Below, one piece after another: positions 1 through 7,846 of a stretch of 64,000 nucleotides of DNA. The translations under genes were made by a program, and so were the position numbers. The stretch is from Bacillus sp. AFS073361. Lineage in GTDB: Bacteria; Bacillota; Bacilli; Bacillales; Cytobacillaceae. Location: NCBI RefSeq assembly GCF_002567005.1, contig NZ_NUZU01000016.1:1-64000 (forward strand). The letters are read 5' to 3'. The notes beneath the pieces were generated by a model that worked only from the letters and a program-made list of their open reading frames with translations, did no database searches and was not told the origin of the DNA. The first letter of the stretch is position 1. Every line of letters begins with the position of its first letter.

Positions 1-537
1 TTTAGTCACCATGACTTAAAAAATTTAAGCCAATTAGAACTTAATTCTTTTGAATTACAATCTAATGGTTTTAATAATAGACCTAAGGACCAAGACCAAA
101 AAGAAGGTCACGGTCAAAAGGTCATTCCTATAAAATCATCTGTTGATTTTTCTCAAATAGATACAGAGATTGCTAGTGAAGTATATAAAGATATAAGAAC
201 AGGAAAATATGAGCTGCCTCAAATATTAATTACTTTGTTATCCGAAGAAATAAAGAGCACCTATTCATTTAGGAGCGACTTTGATTTAAAAGAAGTGGAA
301 GCTCTTTATCTGCAATATCAAGATTTAATAGATAATGATTATTCAGACCATCATGATTTTTTAAGTGAAGGCGAATTTGCTTCAACTGTAATGGCTTTAT
401 ACAGAAATGGAAAGCGTGTAAAATCTTCCTTTAAAAAACAACTAGAGGCATGGTTTAATAACAAGTTTGATTTTAAAAAGGAAGACAAATTTGAAGAACT
501 GAAAAAGAGAAATGAGCTCGAAGGATTGCCATACTAG
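1..537 (+). CDS. repA: RepA C-terminal part (5'-truncated by window edge)
   Basis: The frame is open from base 1 to the TAG at 537, giving 178 residues with no start in view, so this is the C-terminal part of a larger protein. It is hydrophilic and rich in Lys, Glu and Asp, with a flexible Gln/Asp/Lys stretch (about residues 25-40) followed by a helical tail. That pattern fits the poorly conserved C-terminus of RepA_N-type initiators. The RepA N-terminal domain at 63566-64000 ends on a whole codon and joining 64000 to 1 keeps the frame, so I infer both pieces are one gene of a circular replicon. The next gene, a helicase-loader homologue, starts 11 bp later, as expected for a replication operon. 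I see no enzymatic motif. Confidence 0.6.
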   Translation, partial: FSHHDLKNLSQLELNSFELQSNGFNNRPKDQDQKEGHGQKVIPIKSSVDFSQIDTEIASEVYKDIRTGKYELPQILITLLSEEIKSTYSFRSDFDLKEVEALYLQYQDLIDNDYSDHHDFLSEGEFASTVMALYRNGKRVKSSFKKQLEAWFNNKFDFKKEDKFEELKKRNELEGLPY

Positions 538-548
538 GAGGAACCACC

Positions 549-1169
549 ATGATTAATCAACCATTGGATGAATTAGGATTTGCTAAAGAAAAATTTGAAA
601 AGCAAAAAGCTGAATTTGAAGGTCCGGAAATTCCCTATGAGGAATTGATTAAACAAAAATATCAAAATATGGGTTTTCAATATGTATTTGTTATTCAACC
701 GGAAAATATGCGAACGGTTAAAGAAGAAAAAACTGATCGTGATAAATTTGTGAAATATATAGAGAAAACAAGTCCTTTTCAATTTTGGTCAGATGTTTCA
801 AAAGCCGTGGAACCTCCTGTTAAAGAGTTGCAAACAATTGAAGATGTTATGCGTAATTATCTTGTTCCTCCTGGGGTTATAAATTGCATTATTCACTATG
901 TGCTACAAACGACTGATATGAAATTTACAAAAGGATTTTTTGAAACAATAGTTTCCCATTTTGCTCGTTTGAATATTAAAACGGTGCCGGAAGCTATGGA
1001 CAGGTTAAGGGCTGAAAAAGAGGCTAACAGAAAAAGGGCAGACCATAGACCTCCACAACCTCCATTAACAAAAGGACAGGAAACATTAATTGAAAGATTA
1101 ATGAAGCGTGTAGAACATCTAGAGGCTAGAGTTGAAGAATTAGAGAAACAGCTTAAAAAGGAGAATTGA
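549..1169 (+). CDS. DnaB/DnaD-domain replication protein (helicase-loader type)
   Basis: This 206-residue protein has an AGGAGG-type ribosome binding site and a start 11 bp after the RepA stop. The middle (about residues 105-150, from LVPPGVINCIIHYVLQTTD to VPEAMDRL) matches the DnaB_2/DnaD C-terminal helical domain of Bacillus DnaB and DnaD, which help load the replicative helicase. The N-terminus is charged and the last 30 residues form a short coiled coil. Next to an initiator gene, I infer that it recruits host helicase to the plasmid origin. It could also be a phage-type DnaD-like primosome protein; the domain assignment is more secure than the exact role. Confidence 0.7.
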   Translation: MINQPLDELGFAKEKFEKQKAEFEGPEIPYEELIKQKYQNMGFQYVFVIQPENMRTVKEEKTDRDKFVKYIEKTSPFQFWSDVSKAVEPPVKELQTIEDVMRNYLVPPGVINCIIHYVLQTTDMKFTKGFFETIVSHFARLNIKTVPEAMDRLRAEKEANRKRADHRPPQPPLTKGQETLIERLMKRVEHLEARVEELEKQLKKEN

Positions 1170-1214
1170 TCATGGTGTAAATGAATCTGATCCGTCCAAT
1201 AGAGGGGGAGGAAT

Positions 1215-2216
1215 ATGCTTTCATCTGCTGAAATAGAAAGAGAATTTAGATACGAAATTCAGGCAAAGAAAAGAACAGCATTGGGAGTTCACCACAAGAC
1301 CGGGAAGAACGGTTACACGGGGGTTGTCCGTTTTCCACACCAACTATTAAGAGGAAAAGAAAAGCGAGATTACACTAAACCAGGAGAGGTGCATTCATTT
1401 AATATGTATTCCACTATGATGAAATTAGAAGAATTACAACGCTATGACCAGGATCGGCAAAAGGAAATCGTAGAAAAATGGAGAGAGATCCATAAGGTTA
1501 AAGAAATCCAGAAAACATTGGGAATTGATAGCAACGCTTATTACAATCTTCTTTATAATTTGGGAATTTTGGAAAAACCAGCTTCCTTTAAAGCTTCAAA
1601 AGGAGAATCGAACAAAAAGGTTAAGCATATTGCTACGGCTGAGGATATTATCAAATACCAGGATTTAAAATTAATGCCGAAAGAAAAACAACTTGAAATA
1701 TTAGATGATTACAATAAACGTTATAATCTTCCTTCGGTGGCTGAGATATGGGGTAGAGATGTTAAAAGTATTTACAGTCTCCGATACACTTTGAGAAAAG
1801 GTTTGGAAAAATCAAAGAAAACAAATGTTGAGGAAAAAGTCGATGAGCATAAACAACAAACTTTGAATACAGAAATCGAGCCTAAACAAGAAGAAATTTT
1901 GGAAGAAAATGAGCTACTGGCATTTGAGGAGTCGAAGGAAAAAGCTCCGAATGAGAATGAATTAGAAGAATTAAGATTAATAGTGGAGCAGCAAGCTCAA
2001 TTATTGCAGAGCTTAATAGAATCCCAAAAAGCTGCTGAAAGTGTAGCTGCAGCCGTGGAGCTTGTTCAGGAATCAACTCCTGCATTTACAATGAACTTTG
2101 AAAAACAGACTGAGGGCTTTATTCTCCATCAGGATCTCAAGCGATTTATTACGGTTTTAGAAAAAAATCCGGATACATTCAATGTGAAAATTGAGATTAC
2201 TCGAATCGAGGAATAA
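1215..2216 (+). CDS. Hypothetical protein with HTH-like segments and acidic tail
   Basis: This 333-residue protein has a strong SD (GAGGGGGAGG) before ATG 1215. The N-terminal 60 residues are basic. Two similar stretches, about 90-125 (IHKVKEIQKTLGIDSNAYY) and about 170-200 (LPSVAEIWGRDVKSIYSLRY), look like helix-turn-helix units, so sequence-specific DNA binding is possible. Residues 205-270 are very acidic and Gln/Glu-rich, and the C-terminal 45 residues look like a small folded domain. It lies in a same-strand run between the replication genes and parA. I do not recognise the family; a replication or copy-number accessory role is only a guess from position. Confidence 0.55.
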   Translation: MLSSAEIEREFRYEIQAKKRTALGVHHKTGKNGYTGVVRFPHQLLRGKEKRDYTKPGEVHSFNMYSTMMKLEELQRYDQDRQKEIVEKWREIHKVKEIQKTLGIDSNAYYNLLYNLGILEKPASFKASKGESNKKVKHIATAEDIIKYQDLKLMPKEKQLEILDDYNKRYNLPSVAEIWGRDVKSIYSLRYTLRKGLEKSKKTNVEEKVDEHKQQTLNTEIEPKQEEILEENELLAFEESKEKAPNENELEELRLIVEQQAQLLQSLIESQKAAESVAAAVELVQESTPAFTMNFEKQTEGFILHQDLKRFITVLEKNPDTFNVKIEITRIEE

Positions 2217-2259
2217 GTGATACAATAACTCTATGAACACACAGAAAGGGGCATTTCTG

Positions 2260-2568
2260 ATGGGAATAGAGCGTACACTTCAAGTTGGTAAAACGAAAAT
2301 TGATGTGTTTTTGGACAGGAACCTTCATTTATTTGATAAGGATTTGCCCGGTACTATGACGATAACTAATGCTATGAGTGACCATTATTTAAAAGAAGTA
2401 ATGGGCTGGATTGGTGATTATCGTTATAACCGGGTATTTCTGTATCATACCGATGGACTTGTATCTGAATGGGATAATAATCGTTTTCAATTTGTGGACC
2501 AGGATGAACCCGAACTTTATTTTTGGTTTAAAGCTGCAAGGATGCCAGAGCAAACATTAGTCCACTAA
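2260..2568 (+). CDS. Hypothetical protein
   Basis: ATG 2260 is chosen over the upstream in-frame ATG 2233 because the SD (AAAGGGGC) lies between them at good spacing from 2260. The 102-residue product is soluble and rich in aromatic residues, with no Cys motif or membrane segment, and no family is recognised. Its stop overlaps the next start (TAATG), so the two are translationally coupled within the replication/partition operon. Confidence 0.6.
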   Translation: MGIERTLQVGKTKIDVFLDRNLHLFDKDLPGTMTITNAMSDHYLKEVMGWIGDYRYNRVFLYHTDGLVSEWDNNRFQFVDQDEPELYFWFKAARMPEQTLVH

Positions 2569-2765
2569 TGAAAAAAGCGATGTGTCATTACTGCAATAAG
2601 TGGTATCCACAGGAGACGGTAGCTCGTATCACCTGGAAGCCAAAAGGTGATACTAACGAGTATTGTCCGAGGTGTTTGCCGGAAGTAAGAAGTAATGTTG
2701 CCAGTTTGCCGTGGGTAGTATCCGGTGGGTACATTATTGAATATCGGTATGAAAAAGAAGATTAA
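2568..2765 (+). CDS. Small zinc-ribbon protein
   Basis: This 65-residue protein starts at the ATG that overlaps the preceding stop. It has two Cys pairs, CHYC near residue 6 and CPRC near residue 33, typical of a zinc ribbon. It lies 15 bp before parA and is probably co-transcribed with it. A small nucleic-acid-binding or protein-bridging role is possible but not shown. Confidence 0.6.
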   Translation: MKKAMCHYCNKWYPQETVARITWKPKGDTNEYCPRCLPEVRSNVASLPWVVSGGYIIEYRYEKED

Positions 2766-2780
2766 AAAGGGGCATTTAAA

Positions 2781-3590
2781 ATGGGCGCAAAGGTATTAGC
2801 GTGTTCAACAAATAAGGGAGGAGTTTTGAAAACCTCCGTTACCGTGAACCTTGCAGGGGTATGGGCATCCCAAGGTAAAAAGGTTCTGATTATTGATTGT
2901 GATAACCAGGGAAACAGTATTCTTTCGTTTGGTCACAACCCGGATAAATTCGAGAATACCATTTACGATGTTTTAGTAGATGGGTTAGCTGCCGAGGTTG
3001 CTAGGGTTAATGTGTATAAGAATATTGATGTGATTCCTGCGAATGATGATATGACTTTTTTTGAAATGGATGTTTTAACGAATAAAGGGATCCGTGAGCT
3101 CGACCGTTTCTTGCTGCTTAAAAAAGCTGTGAATCATTTGAAATCGGACTATGATATCATACTCGTTGACAGCCCACCGACATTAGCATTAACCCAGGCG
3201 AATATCTTATCCTTCGTGGATTATGTAGTGATTCCATTTCAACCAGAACCTTATAGCATGAGATCATTGGTGAAAATCGTTCAAAGCATTAATACATTGA
3301 AATTGGATACCAACCCGAATATAGAAATTTTAGGAATTTTGGGCACACTAGTGGATAGCCGGGCAAACCTCCACACAAAAATACTCCAAGAGTGTAGACA
3401 GCTATGTGAACAAAAAGGTTGGAAGTTATTCGATACGGTTATCACACGATCCGTCCGATATGCTGACGAAATTAAGGAGCAGGGTCTCCCGGCTACTTTA
3501 TCATTCCCGAAACATCCGACAGTGAAAAAATATTTTGAATTGGCAAAGGAGATTGAAGAAGCATGGCAAGAGAAAAAGGTAGAGGCATAA
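2781..3590 (+). CDS. parA: ParA-family partition ATPase
   Basis: This 269-residue protein carries a deviant Walker A (NKGGVLKTS, residues 11-19), with Leu where ParA/MinD proteins usually have Gly. It also has an IIDCDNQGN segment near 38-46 and a Walker B/switch region, VDSPPTLALTQAN, near 131. The protein has no N-terminal HTH, so it is the short type Ib class that pairs with small RHH centromere-binding proteins. The next gene encodes such a protein and overlaps it by 28 bp. Role: an ATP-dependent, nucleoid-bound segregation motor that keeps the prophage as a stable plasmid. Confidence 0.9.
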   Translation: MGAKVLACSTNKGGVLKTSVTVNLAGVWASQGKKVLIIDCDNQGNSILSFGHNPDKFENTIYDVLVDGLAAEVARVNVYKNIDVIPANDDMTFFEMDVLTNKGIRELDRFLLLKKAVNHLKSDYDIILVDSPPTLALTQANILSFVDYVVIPFQPEPYSMRSLVKIVQSINTLKLDTNPNIEILGILGTLVDSRANLHTKILQECRQLCEQKGWKLFDTVITRSVRYADEIKEQGLPATLSFPKHPTVKKYFELAKEIEEAWQEKKVEA

Positions 3591-3880
3591 CGGGATTCCA
3601 GGACGTAGCAACCGATGGTAATGTTAATGCTAACATTAATAATGACGTTAATAATGGTATTAATCCTAGTGTTGAGTTTGAAAAAATCGCAGACCCATTA
3701 GAGAAGCTCCAGGAGGAAAATCCGAGAAAAGAACTTACAACCGTTATGAAAGGTATTTATTTCGATAGTGAGGTTTGGGATATTATCGAGCAGGAATCAA
3801 AATCGATTGGCCGTGGTGGTAAGTCGCAGCTAGTGAATGAAATCGTTAAAAATTATTTCATTAAAAAAGGTCTGCTCTAG
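3563..3880 (+). CDS. Ribbon-helix-helix partition protein (ParB/ParG-like)
   Basis: This 105-residue protein starts inside the end of parA. The C-terminal half, about residues 58-105 (KELTTVMKGIYFDSEVWDII, then a Ser-rich turn and LVNEIVKNYFIKK), has the strand-helix-helix pattern of RHH DNA-binding proteins. These act as centromere-binding partners of type Ib ParA. The N-terminal arm contains an Asn-rich run (NVNANINNDVNNGIN, about 20-34) encoded by a TTAAYN array like those in many intergenic regions. I infer that it binds these arrays, in its own gene and elsewhere, and may also act as a global regulator as omega proteins do. Confidence 0.75.
   Translation: MAREKGRGITGFQDVATDGNVNANINNDVNNGINPSVEFEKIADPLEKLQEENPRKELTTVMKGIYFDSEVWDIIEQESKSIGRGGKSQLVNEIVKNYFIKKGLL
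3617..3666 (+). repeat. TTAAYN array 1, inside the RHH gene
   Basis: Imperfect hexamer-phased TTAATG/TTAACA/TTAATA units lie within the coding sequence and produce an Asn/Val/Ile run in the RHH protein. Same repeat family as the other arrays listed here. Confidence 0.8.
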
Positions 3881-3943
3881 GTATAAGCGGTGTAAAAACC
3901 GTCAATACTATCTATGAAACTACAAAAATATGAGAAATCCTTT

Positions 3944-3985
3944 GTTACCATTCCACCGACCAGGTGACTGATATAGAATGGTAAC
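3944..3985. repeat. Inverted repeat with inner stem
   Basis: GTTACCATTC (3944-3953) and GAATGGTAAC (3976-3985) are perfect 10-bp arms. Inside, CACC (3954-3957) can pair with GGTG (3963-3966). There is no T-run, so this is not an ordinary terminator. It sits 64 bp after the partition genes. Confidence 0.7.
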
Positions 3986-4151
3986 AGTGTATGTATGCTA
4001 TATGATATTTCGCAAGTTCCGACAATAGAACAGGAATACATGGAGATAAGAGACAAACTTTTTCTGTTCTGAATTGTTAAATATATTATTCGCATTCAAA
4101 TAATGATTTTGTTGGCAGTAGTGACTCCAAATGTTAAAGTTAATAGTATAT

Positions 4152-4186
4152 AATAGGTTAACCATAGTAAACATGGTTAACCTATT
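4152..4186. promoter_or_regulatory. 14-bp inverted repeat, probable operator of the RHH/coiled-coil gene
   Basis: AATAGGTTAACCAT (4152-4165) and ATGGTTAACCTATT (4173-4186) are perfect arms around a 7-bp spacer, 45 bp before ATG 4231. The core GGTTAACC recurs inside the downstream gene (near 4852-4865). Probably an autoregulatory operator bound by the RHH protein that follows. Confidence 0.7.
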
Positions 4187-4230
4187 GGTATTGCTGATGT
4201 TTATAGTTAACTGTAAAAGGAGTGTGTAAG

Positions 4231-5100
4231 ATGGCTGACAAGACTTTTGGAGTAAAAGTTAATGAGGAACTTTATGATAAAGTAAAAGATATGGTGGAAG
4301 CTAGTGGAATAACCTCGAAGGAATGGTTTGAAAAAGCAGTTGCTTTAACTGAATTGAATGCGATTAAGCAAGGTGCTACAGATTATTCACAAGACCTATC
4401 AGAGTTAGAAGTACATACTAACCGGATATACGAGTTAATTTCTAATATGATTCAACGCTCCATCTATATTAAAGACCATGCAGTGAAGGAATATGCAGAT
4501 AAATTGGAGCAAAGGGAAACTATCATTAGTGAATATCAGGAAAAAACTACAGCAGCTATTGATAAGGCAAAAGTTTCTGATGAAGCTGCCAAAGTTTTAG
4601 AAAAAGAAAAAGATGATCTGACTAAGCAAATTGATGAACTTCGTTCGGTTAATCATAATAATCAGCTTTTGATAGATGAATATAAGGAAAAAAATGATAC
4701 GTTAAATGGTTTGGTTAGTAAATATCAATCTTTCGCAGATGAAAATGAGGATTTAAAACAGCAATTTGCGAAAGAGAAGGAAAGATTGCAATCGAGTATA
4801 CAGGAATTAATGACAACTAACCAAGACCAGCAAACAGAAGTTAACCGGTTAACCCAACAAATTGATATTATAAACCGTGATCATAGAGTTGAGGTTGAAC
4901 GGTTAACGGAAAGAAAGGACTTTGAAAAAGAGCGTGCTTTGATAGAAGTTGAACGGAATTATCAAGAGAAATTGTTAGCAACCAATGAGGAATACAACGA
5001 GAGGGTTAAAGAATTGTACGGCGAGATTTCTGCTATTCGGAAGGAATATGAGGAGAAAATCTCTAAATTCCAGGATCAGTTGGAGAATAAGGAAAAATAG
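4231..5100 (+). CDS. RHH domain plus long coiled coil (KfrA-like architecture)
   Basis: ATG 4231 follows AAAGGAGTG at good spacing; the in-frame GTG 4222 lies within that SD and is less likely. Of 289 residues, about 1-45 (FGVKVNEELYDKVKDMVEAS, then ITSKEWFEKAVA) resemble an RHH/Arc-type DNA-binding domain. Residues 60-289 are almost uninterrupted heptad-rich coiled coil. DNA-binding domain plus long coiled coil is the arrangement of plasmid KfrA proteins, which aid partition or form filaments on DNA. The 14-bp palindrome upstream and GGTTAACC boxes in the gene suggest autoregulation. A strong terminator follows. A partition or maintenance accessory role is inferred. Confidence 0.65.
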   Translation: MADKTFGVKVNEELYDKVKDMVEASGITSKEWFEKAVALTELNAIKQGATDYSQDLSELEVHTNRIYELISNMIQRSIYIKDHAVKEYADKLEQRETIISEYQEKTTAAIDKAKVSDEAAKVLEKEKDDLTKQIDELRSVNHNNQLLIDEYKEKNDTLNGLVSKYQSFADENEDLKQQFAKEKERLQSSIQELMTTNQDQQTEVNRLTQQIDIINRDHRVEVERLTERKDFEKERALIEVERNYQEKLLATNEEYNERVKELYGEISAIRKEYEEKISKFQDQLENKEK

Positions 5101-5111
5101 TAAACTCATAA

Positions 5112-5148
5112 AAAGCTGCTAAAGTAAAATGGCAGCTTTTTTTTTGGG
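5112..5148 (+). terminator. Intrinsic terminator
   Basis: AAGCTGC pairs with GCAGCTT around a spacer, followed by nine T residues. It ends the plasmid-maintenance block. Confidence 0.85.
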
Positions 5149-5151
5149 TTT

Positions 5152-5473
5152 TTAACGATAAATCCCATTCGGATGAAAATGGTGCCACCAATCGTCTACC
5201 TTGTTAAATTCATCTTCTACCGTCACAAAAGATTTCACTTCAATACCGAATAGATGTTTATGATAGGCTTTGAATTGTTCGCATCCTCTCAAAAACTCAA
5301 TTGCGCCTGCTTTACCTACTCCGTCTTTCATTCCAACGACAATAAAAAGGAACATCTCCCTCAATTTTAACATCTTCATAGTGGAGAAGGATTTTTCCAC
5401 CGAAATAAATGTCATACATTTCGGGTAATTCCTCTTTCATAGCTACTTCCATCATTACAAGTTTACTATTCAT
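5152..5473 (-). pseudogene. Small gene broken by a one-base frameshift
   Basis: On the minus strand, AAAGGAGGG precedes ATG at 5473. The first frame runs through GKILLHYEDVKIEGDVPF and then stops soon after a run of five T (plus-strand A run at 5344-5348). The +1 frame carries on as FIVVGMKDGVGKAGAIEF to the stop at 5152. Removing one T would give one protein of about 106 residues. A real inactivating indel, a sequencing error in the homopolymer and programmed slippage are all possible. No function recognised. Confidence 0.65.
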
Positions 5474-5575
5474 TTTTACCCTCCTTTTCTTTCCATTATG
5501 AACTTATAGAAATTAAAAGATATAGAGTAAAATGAATTATTGTGAATAAAATTCGACATCTTTTTAATTACAATT

Positions 5576-5626
5576 TAGTATTAATATTAATGTTAATTAT
5601 GTTACTAACATTATTGTTAACTTTAT
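5576..5626 (+). repeat. TTAAYN array 2
   Basis: Hexamer-phased TTAATA, TTAATG, TTAATT and TTAACT units in the gap between two minus-strand genes. One of the few copies not directly in front of a plus-strand gene. Confidence 0.75.
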
Positions 5627-5796
5627 TTGTTTTAGAACTGATGGAAATATCAATATGTTAGTCCTAGCAAGTTCTAGGGTTTTCTTCTTCAACAAACGGA
5701 GCAGGTTAGTACAGGAAGAATAAACTTTGGGGAATACTAAAATGGAGTGTTTTCTATGAAAAAATACTCTATCTTGCTTATTCTACGGATAAAAAT

Positions 5797-5826
5797 AGAG
5801 GCTACCTTAACTTATTAAGGCAGCCA
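5797..5826 (-). terminator. Terminator of the ECF sigma/anti-sigma operon
   Basis: On the minus strand, GGCTGCCTTA pairs with TTAAGGTAGCC, followed by a T5 run. It lies just past the stop of the anti-sigma gene. Confidence 0.7.
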
Positions 5827-5840
5827 TCGTGGATAATTTT

Positions 5841-6926
5841 TTACTTTTGTATTTTAATAATGATTTCCTTTGATACAAATTCCTCTTTCCCTTTACCGAG
5901 TTTCTTATCTTCTAAGATGATATGAGACGTAATAAAAAGCTTTGATGCATTCGGATCCAATTTTCCGAATGTTTTACTTGTTTGATAAAACTCTCCAGTG
6001 CCAAAGCCTCCATTCCCCTGTCCTGAGTATATATTTCCTAAGTCATCTTTGATTTCTAATTCAACATCCACTACGTTCCACTTCTTGCTAATCATTTCGG
6101 AAATCTCTTGGTCATAAGAAACGACAAAGGACATCGGATTATAGATGATTTTTTCTATATTAACTGTTACTCCATTTTTTTCAACACTACTACCCTCAGT
6201 TAATTGTATCTTGCTATTAGTAGCGTCTAAACTGAAATCAAATTTCCAATCACCTTTAATCACAGTCTGATTTTCTGGGTTCTTAAGACTATCAATATCC
6301 CATTGGATATCAGCAACATTTAATTTTGTATCTTCCAAATTACTTGCAGTGAGAATACCAACATATTTGTTTGCACCTATTTTTGAGGTACTGCCTGTTC
6401 CACCTATCGCTGTCATTCCTTTAATTTTTGGCATAGAAACACCTACATTACCTAACTCTTGTTTACTTTCAATAGAATATGTTAATGTAACGGTCTTGCC
6501 ATCAAAAATGGCATCATCAATTGTGAACTTAATTCCATTACTTTCCTTTGCCAGACCTATTGCAGTGGAGAACTTCTTATAATTAACATATAATCCTTTT
6601 TCTTTCTCCTTTGTTTGGTTTTCTTTGCTGCCATCATCAAGAACCGTCTTTTCGTTATCGAAATAGCGAAAGATATCATCAATAATAGGGATGCTTTTAG
6701 CATAAGCTGGAAAGGTTAATCCAAAGGTTGTAGCCGTAATACAAACTAAAATAGAGGCTGCAACAGCATTCTTTTTCCAAATATTGCTCTTCAATTTTTT
6801 CTTCTCATTAATAGCTTTTTTTAGAGCTTTTTTTACTCTGGCAGTTTCTATTTCATTAACTTCCATTTCCACGAATTCATTATCATCTAAGTTAATATCA
6901 TTTAATAATTGATAAATATCTTTCAT
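5841..6926 (-). CDS. DUF4179-type anti-sigma factor, membrane-anchored
   Basis: This 361-residue protein starts at the ATGA that overlaps the sigma gene stop. Residues 1-48 are charged and cytoplasmic. One membrane segment (about 53-75, AVAASILVCITATTFGLTF) is followed by an extracytoplasmic domain of about 280 residues rich in beta strands. This is the layout of DUF4179-family proteins, which pair with ECF sigma factors in Bacillus. I infer that it binds and silences the sigma factor until an envelope signal arrives. Typically chromosomal cargo rather than a phage core gene. Confidence 0.8.
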   Translation of the reverse strand: MKDIYQLLNDINLDDNEFVEMEVNEIETARVKKALKKAINEKKKLKSNIWKKNAVAASILVCITATTFGLTFPAYAKSIPIIDDIFRYFDNEKTVLDDGSKENQTKEKEKGLYVNYKKFSTAIGLAKESNGIKFTIDDAIFDGKTVTLTYSIESKQELGNVGVSMPKIKGMTAIGGTGSTSKIGANKYVGILTASNLEDTKLNVADIQWDIDSLKNPENQTVIKGDWKFDFSLDATNSKIQLTEGSSVEKNGVTVNIEKIIYNPMSFVVSYDQEISEMISKKWNVVDVELEIKDDLGNIYSGQGNGGFGTGEFYQTSKTFGKLDPNASKLFITSHIILEDKKLGKGKEEFVSKEIIIKIQK

Positions 6927-7489
6927 ATCCCATTCTCTCCTAACTTAAGGTTCGATGCTTTTTTGTTAAGCTTCTGCTTTCCCCTATAAATTCGATTATC
7001 AATTGCGGCTTTGGTTAAGCCTAGTTTCTTTGATATATCTTCAGACTTTAGGCCAAGAAAGAACTTCATTATAAAAATATCTCGCTCAACAGGATCCAGT
7101 TGATTGATTAAAATTATTAATTCAGCTCTTCGTTCGTTAAGAATTAGTTCCTCTTCAATGGATTTTCCTGATTTTAAATCTAAAACGTTCGATGTGGATT
7201 CCACTTTTTTACTTTCTTTTCTGTAATAATCAATAGCTTTGAATTTTGCAATTGCACAAATCCATCTCTTAAAATCACTAGAATCTCCATTGAATGTTCT
7301 GGAATTATCCCATATTGATAGAAAAATATCATTGATACATTCTTCAACGATCCCTGTATTATTAAGGGGAGAGAGAACTTTATAAGTTACCCCCTTAATT
7401 AATGGCAAATATTGATCAACAATATAATCTAAAGCATCTTCTTTTTGTCGATGTAGTCGCTGTATAAAATTTGTTTCATTTGACTTCAT
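6923..7489 (-). CDS. ECF-type RNA polymerase sigma factor
   Basis: This 188-residue protein has SD AAGGGG before ATG 7489. Region 2 is about residues 20-90 (ALDYIVDQYLPLIKGVTYKV; later DFKRWICAIAKFKAIDYYRK). Region 4 is about 125-180 (LDPVERDIFIMKFFLGLKSE, then ISKKLGLTKAAIDNRIYRGK). There is no region 1 or 3, so it is ECF class. It is coupled to the anti-sigma gene by a 4-bp overlap. A perfect 16-bp palindrome lies 23 bp upstream. The targets on this element are unknown. Confidence 0.88.
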   Translation of the reverse strand: MKSNETNFIQRLHRQKEDALDYIVDQYLPLIKGVTYKVLSPLNNTGIVEECINDIFLSIWDNSRTFNGDSSDFKRWICAIAKFKAIDYYRKESKKVESTSNVLDLKSGKSIEEELILNERRAELIILINQLDPVERDIFIMKFFLGLKSEDISKKLGLTKAAIDNRIYRGKQKLNKKASNLKLGENGI

Positions 7490-7511
7490 ATCAAAATTCC
7501 CCTTATTTTTT

Positions 7512-7527
7512 TGTAAAAGCTTTTACA
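7512..7527. promoter_or_regulatory. Perfect 16-bp palindrome upstream of the ECF sigma gene
   Basis: TGTAAAAGCTTTTACA is fully self-complementary and lies between the sigma gene start and its likely promoter. Probably an operator. Confidence 0.5.
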
Positions 7528-7734
7528 TCTTATATAACGAAACCAAAGGAATTTTTTCTCGCAATTTTAAAAAATTTACTGTTTAAAATTAGTATATCAT
7601 CACCAGTCCGGTGGTTGATTGTTCTTCTGATTTGTGGGGGAGTCAAAGGGGGTAACGGTAAGAAGTAAATATGCCAGCTGGCTGATTTGACATCCATTTC
7701 TAATTGAAGTGACTGGGGAAAGATTTAAGATAAA

Positions 7735-7760
7735 GATCGCTACGGCGGTCTTATTTTTTC
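7735..7760 (+). terminator. Terminator-like hairpin
   Basis: AGATCGC pairs with GCGGTCT (one G-U), then TTATTTTTT. The 7530-7846 gap otherwise shows only short open frames that look like decayed sequence, plus a copy of the dispersed CTAACGAAGCAG motif near 7770. Confidence 0.6.
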
Positions 7761-7846
7761 TTGTTTCACTAACGAAGCAGTTAAGTTCAAGAAGGAACAA
7801 GCAACAATAATGTAGTAATACTTATAGTATTGCAGGGAGGGGTTTT

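Larger units (their letters stand above)
3881..4230. other. Intergenic region after the par operon
   Basis: No convincing gene. The region holds a long 10-bp inverted repeat (3944-3985), a partial TTAAYN stretch near 4131-4150 and a 14-bp inverted repeat (4152-4186). It could contain the centromere or an origin-related element. Confidence 0.5.
5474..5840. other. Intergenic region with TTAAYN array and dispersed motif
   Basis: Contains array 2 (5576-5626), a copy of the dispersed AACGGAGCAGGTTAG motif (about 5694-5720) and a terminator hairpin (5797-5826). No supported gene. Confidence 0.5.

Noticed and set aside
7471-7846. Short frames in the gap before the GNAT gene
   Set aside because: They lack SDs and protein-like sequence; the gap looks like decayed DNA with a terminator and a dispersed motif.
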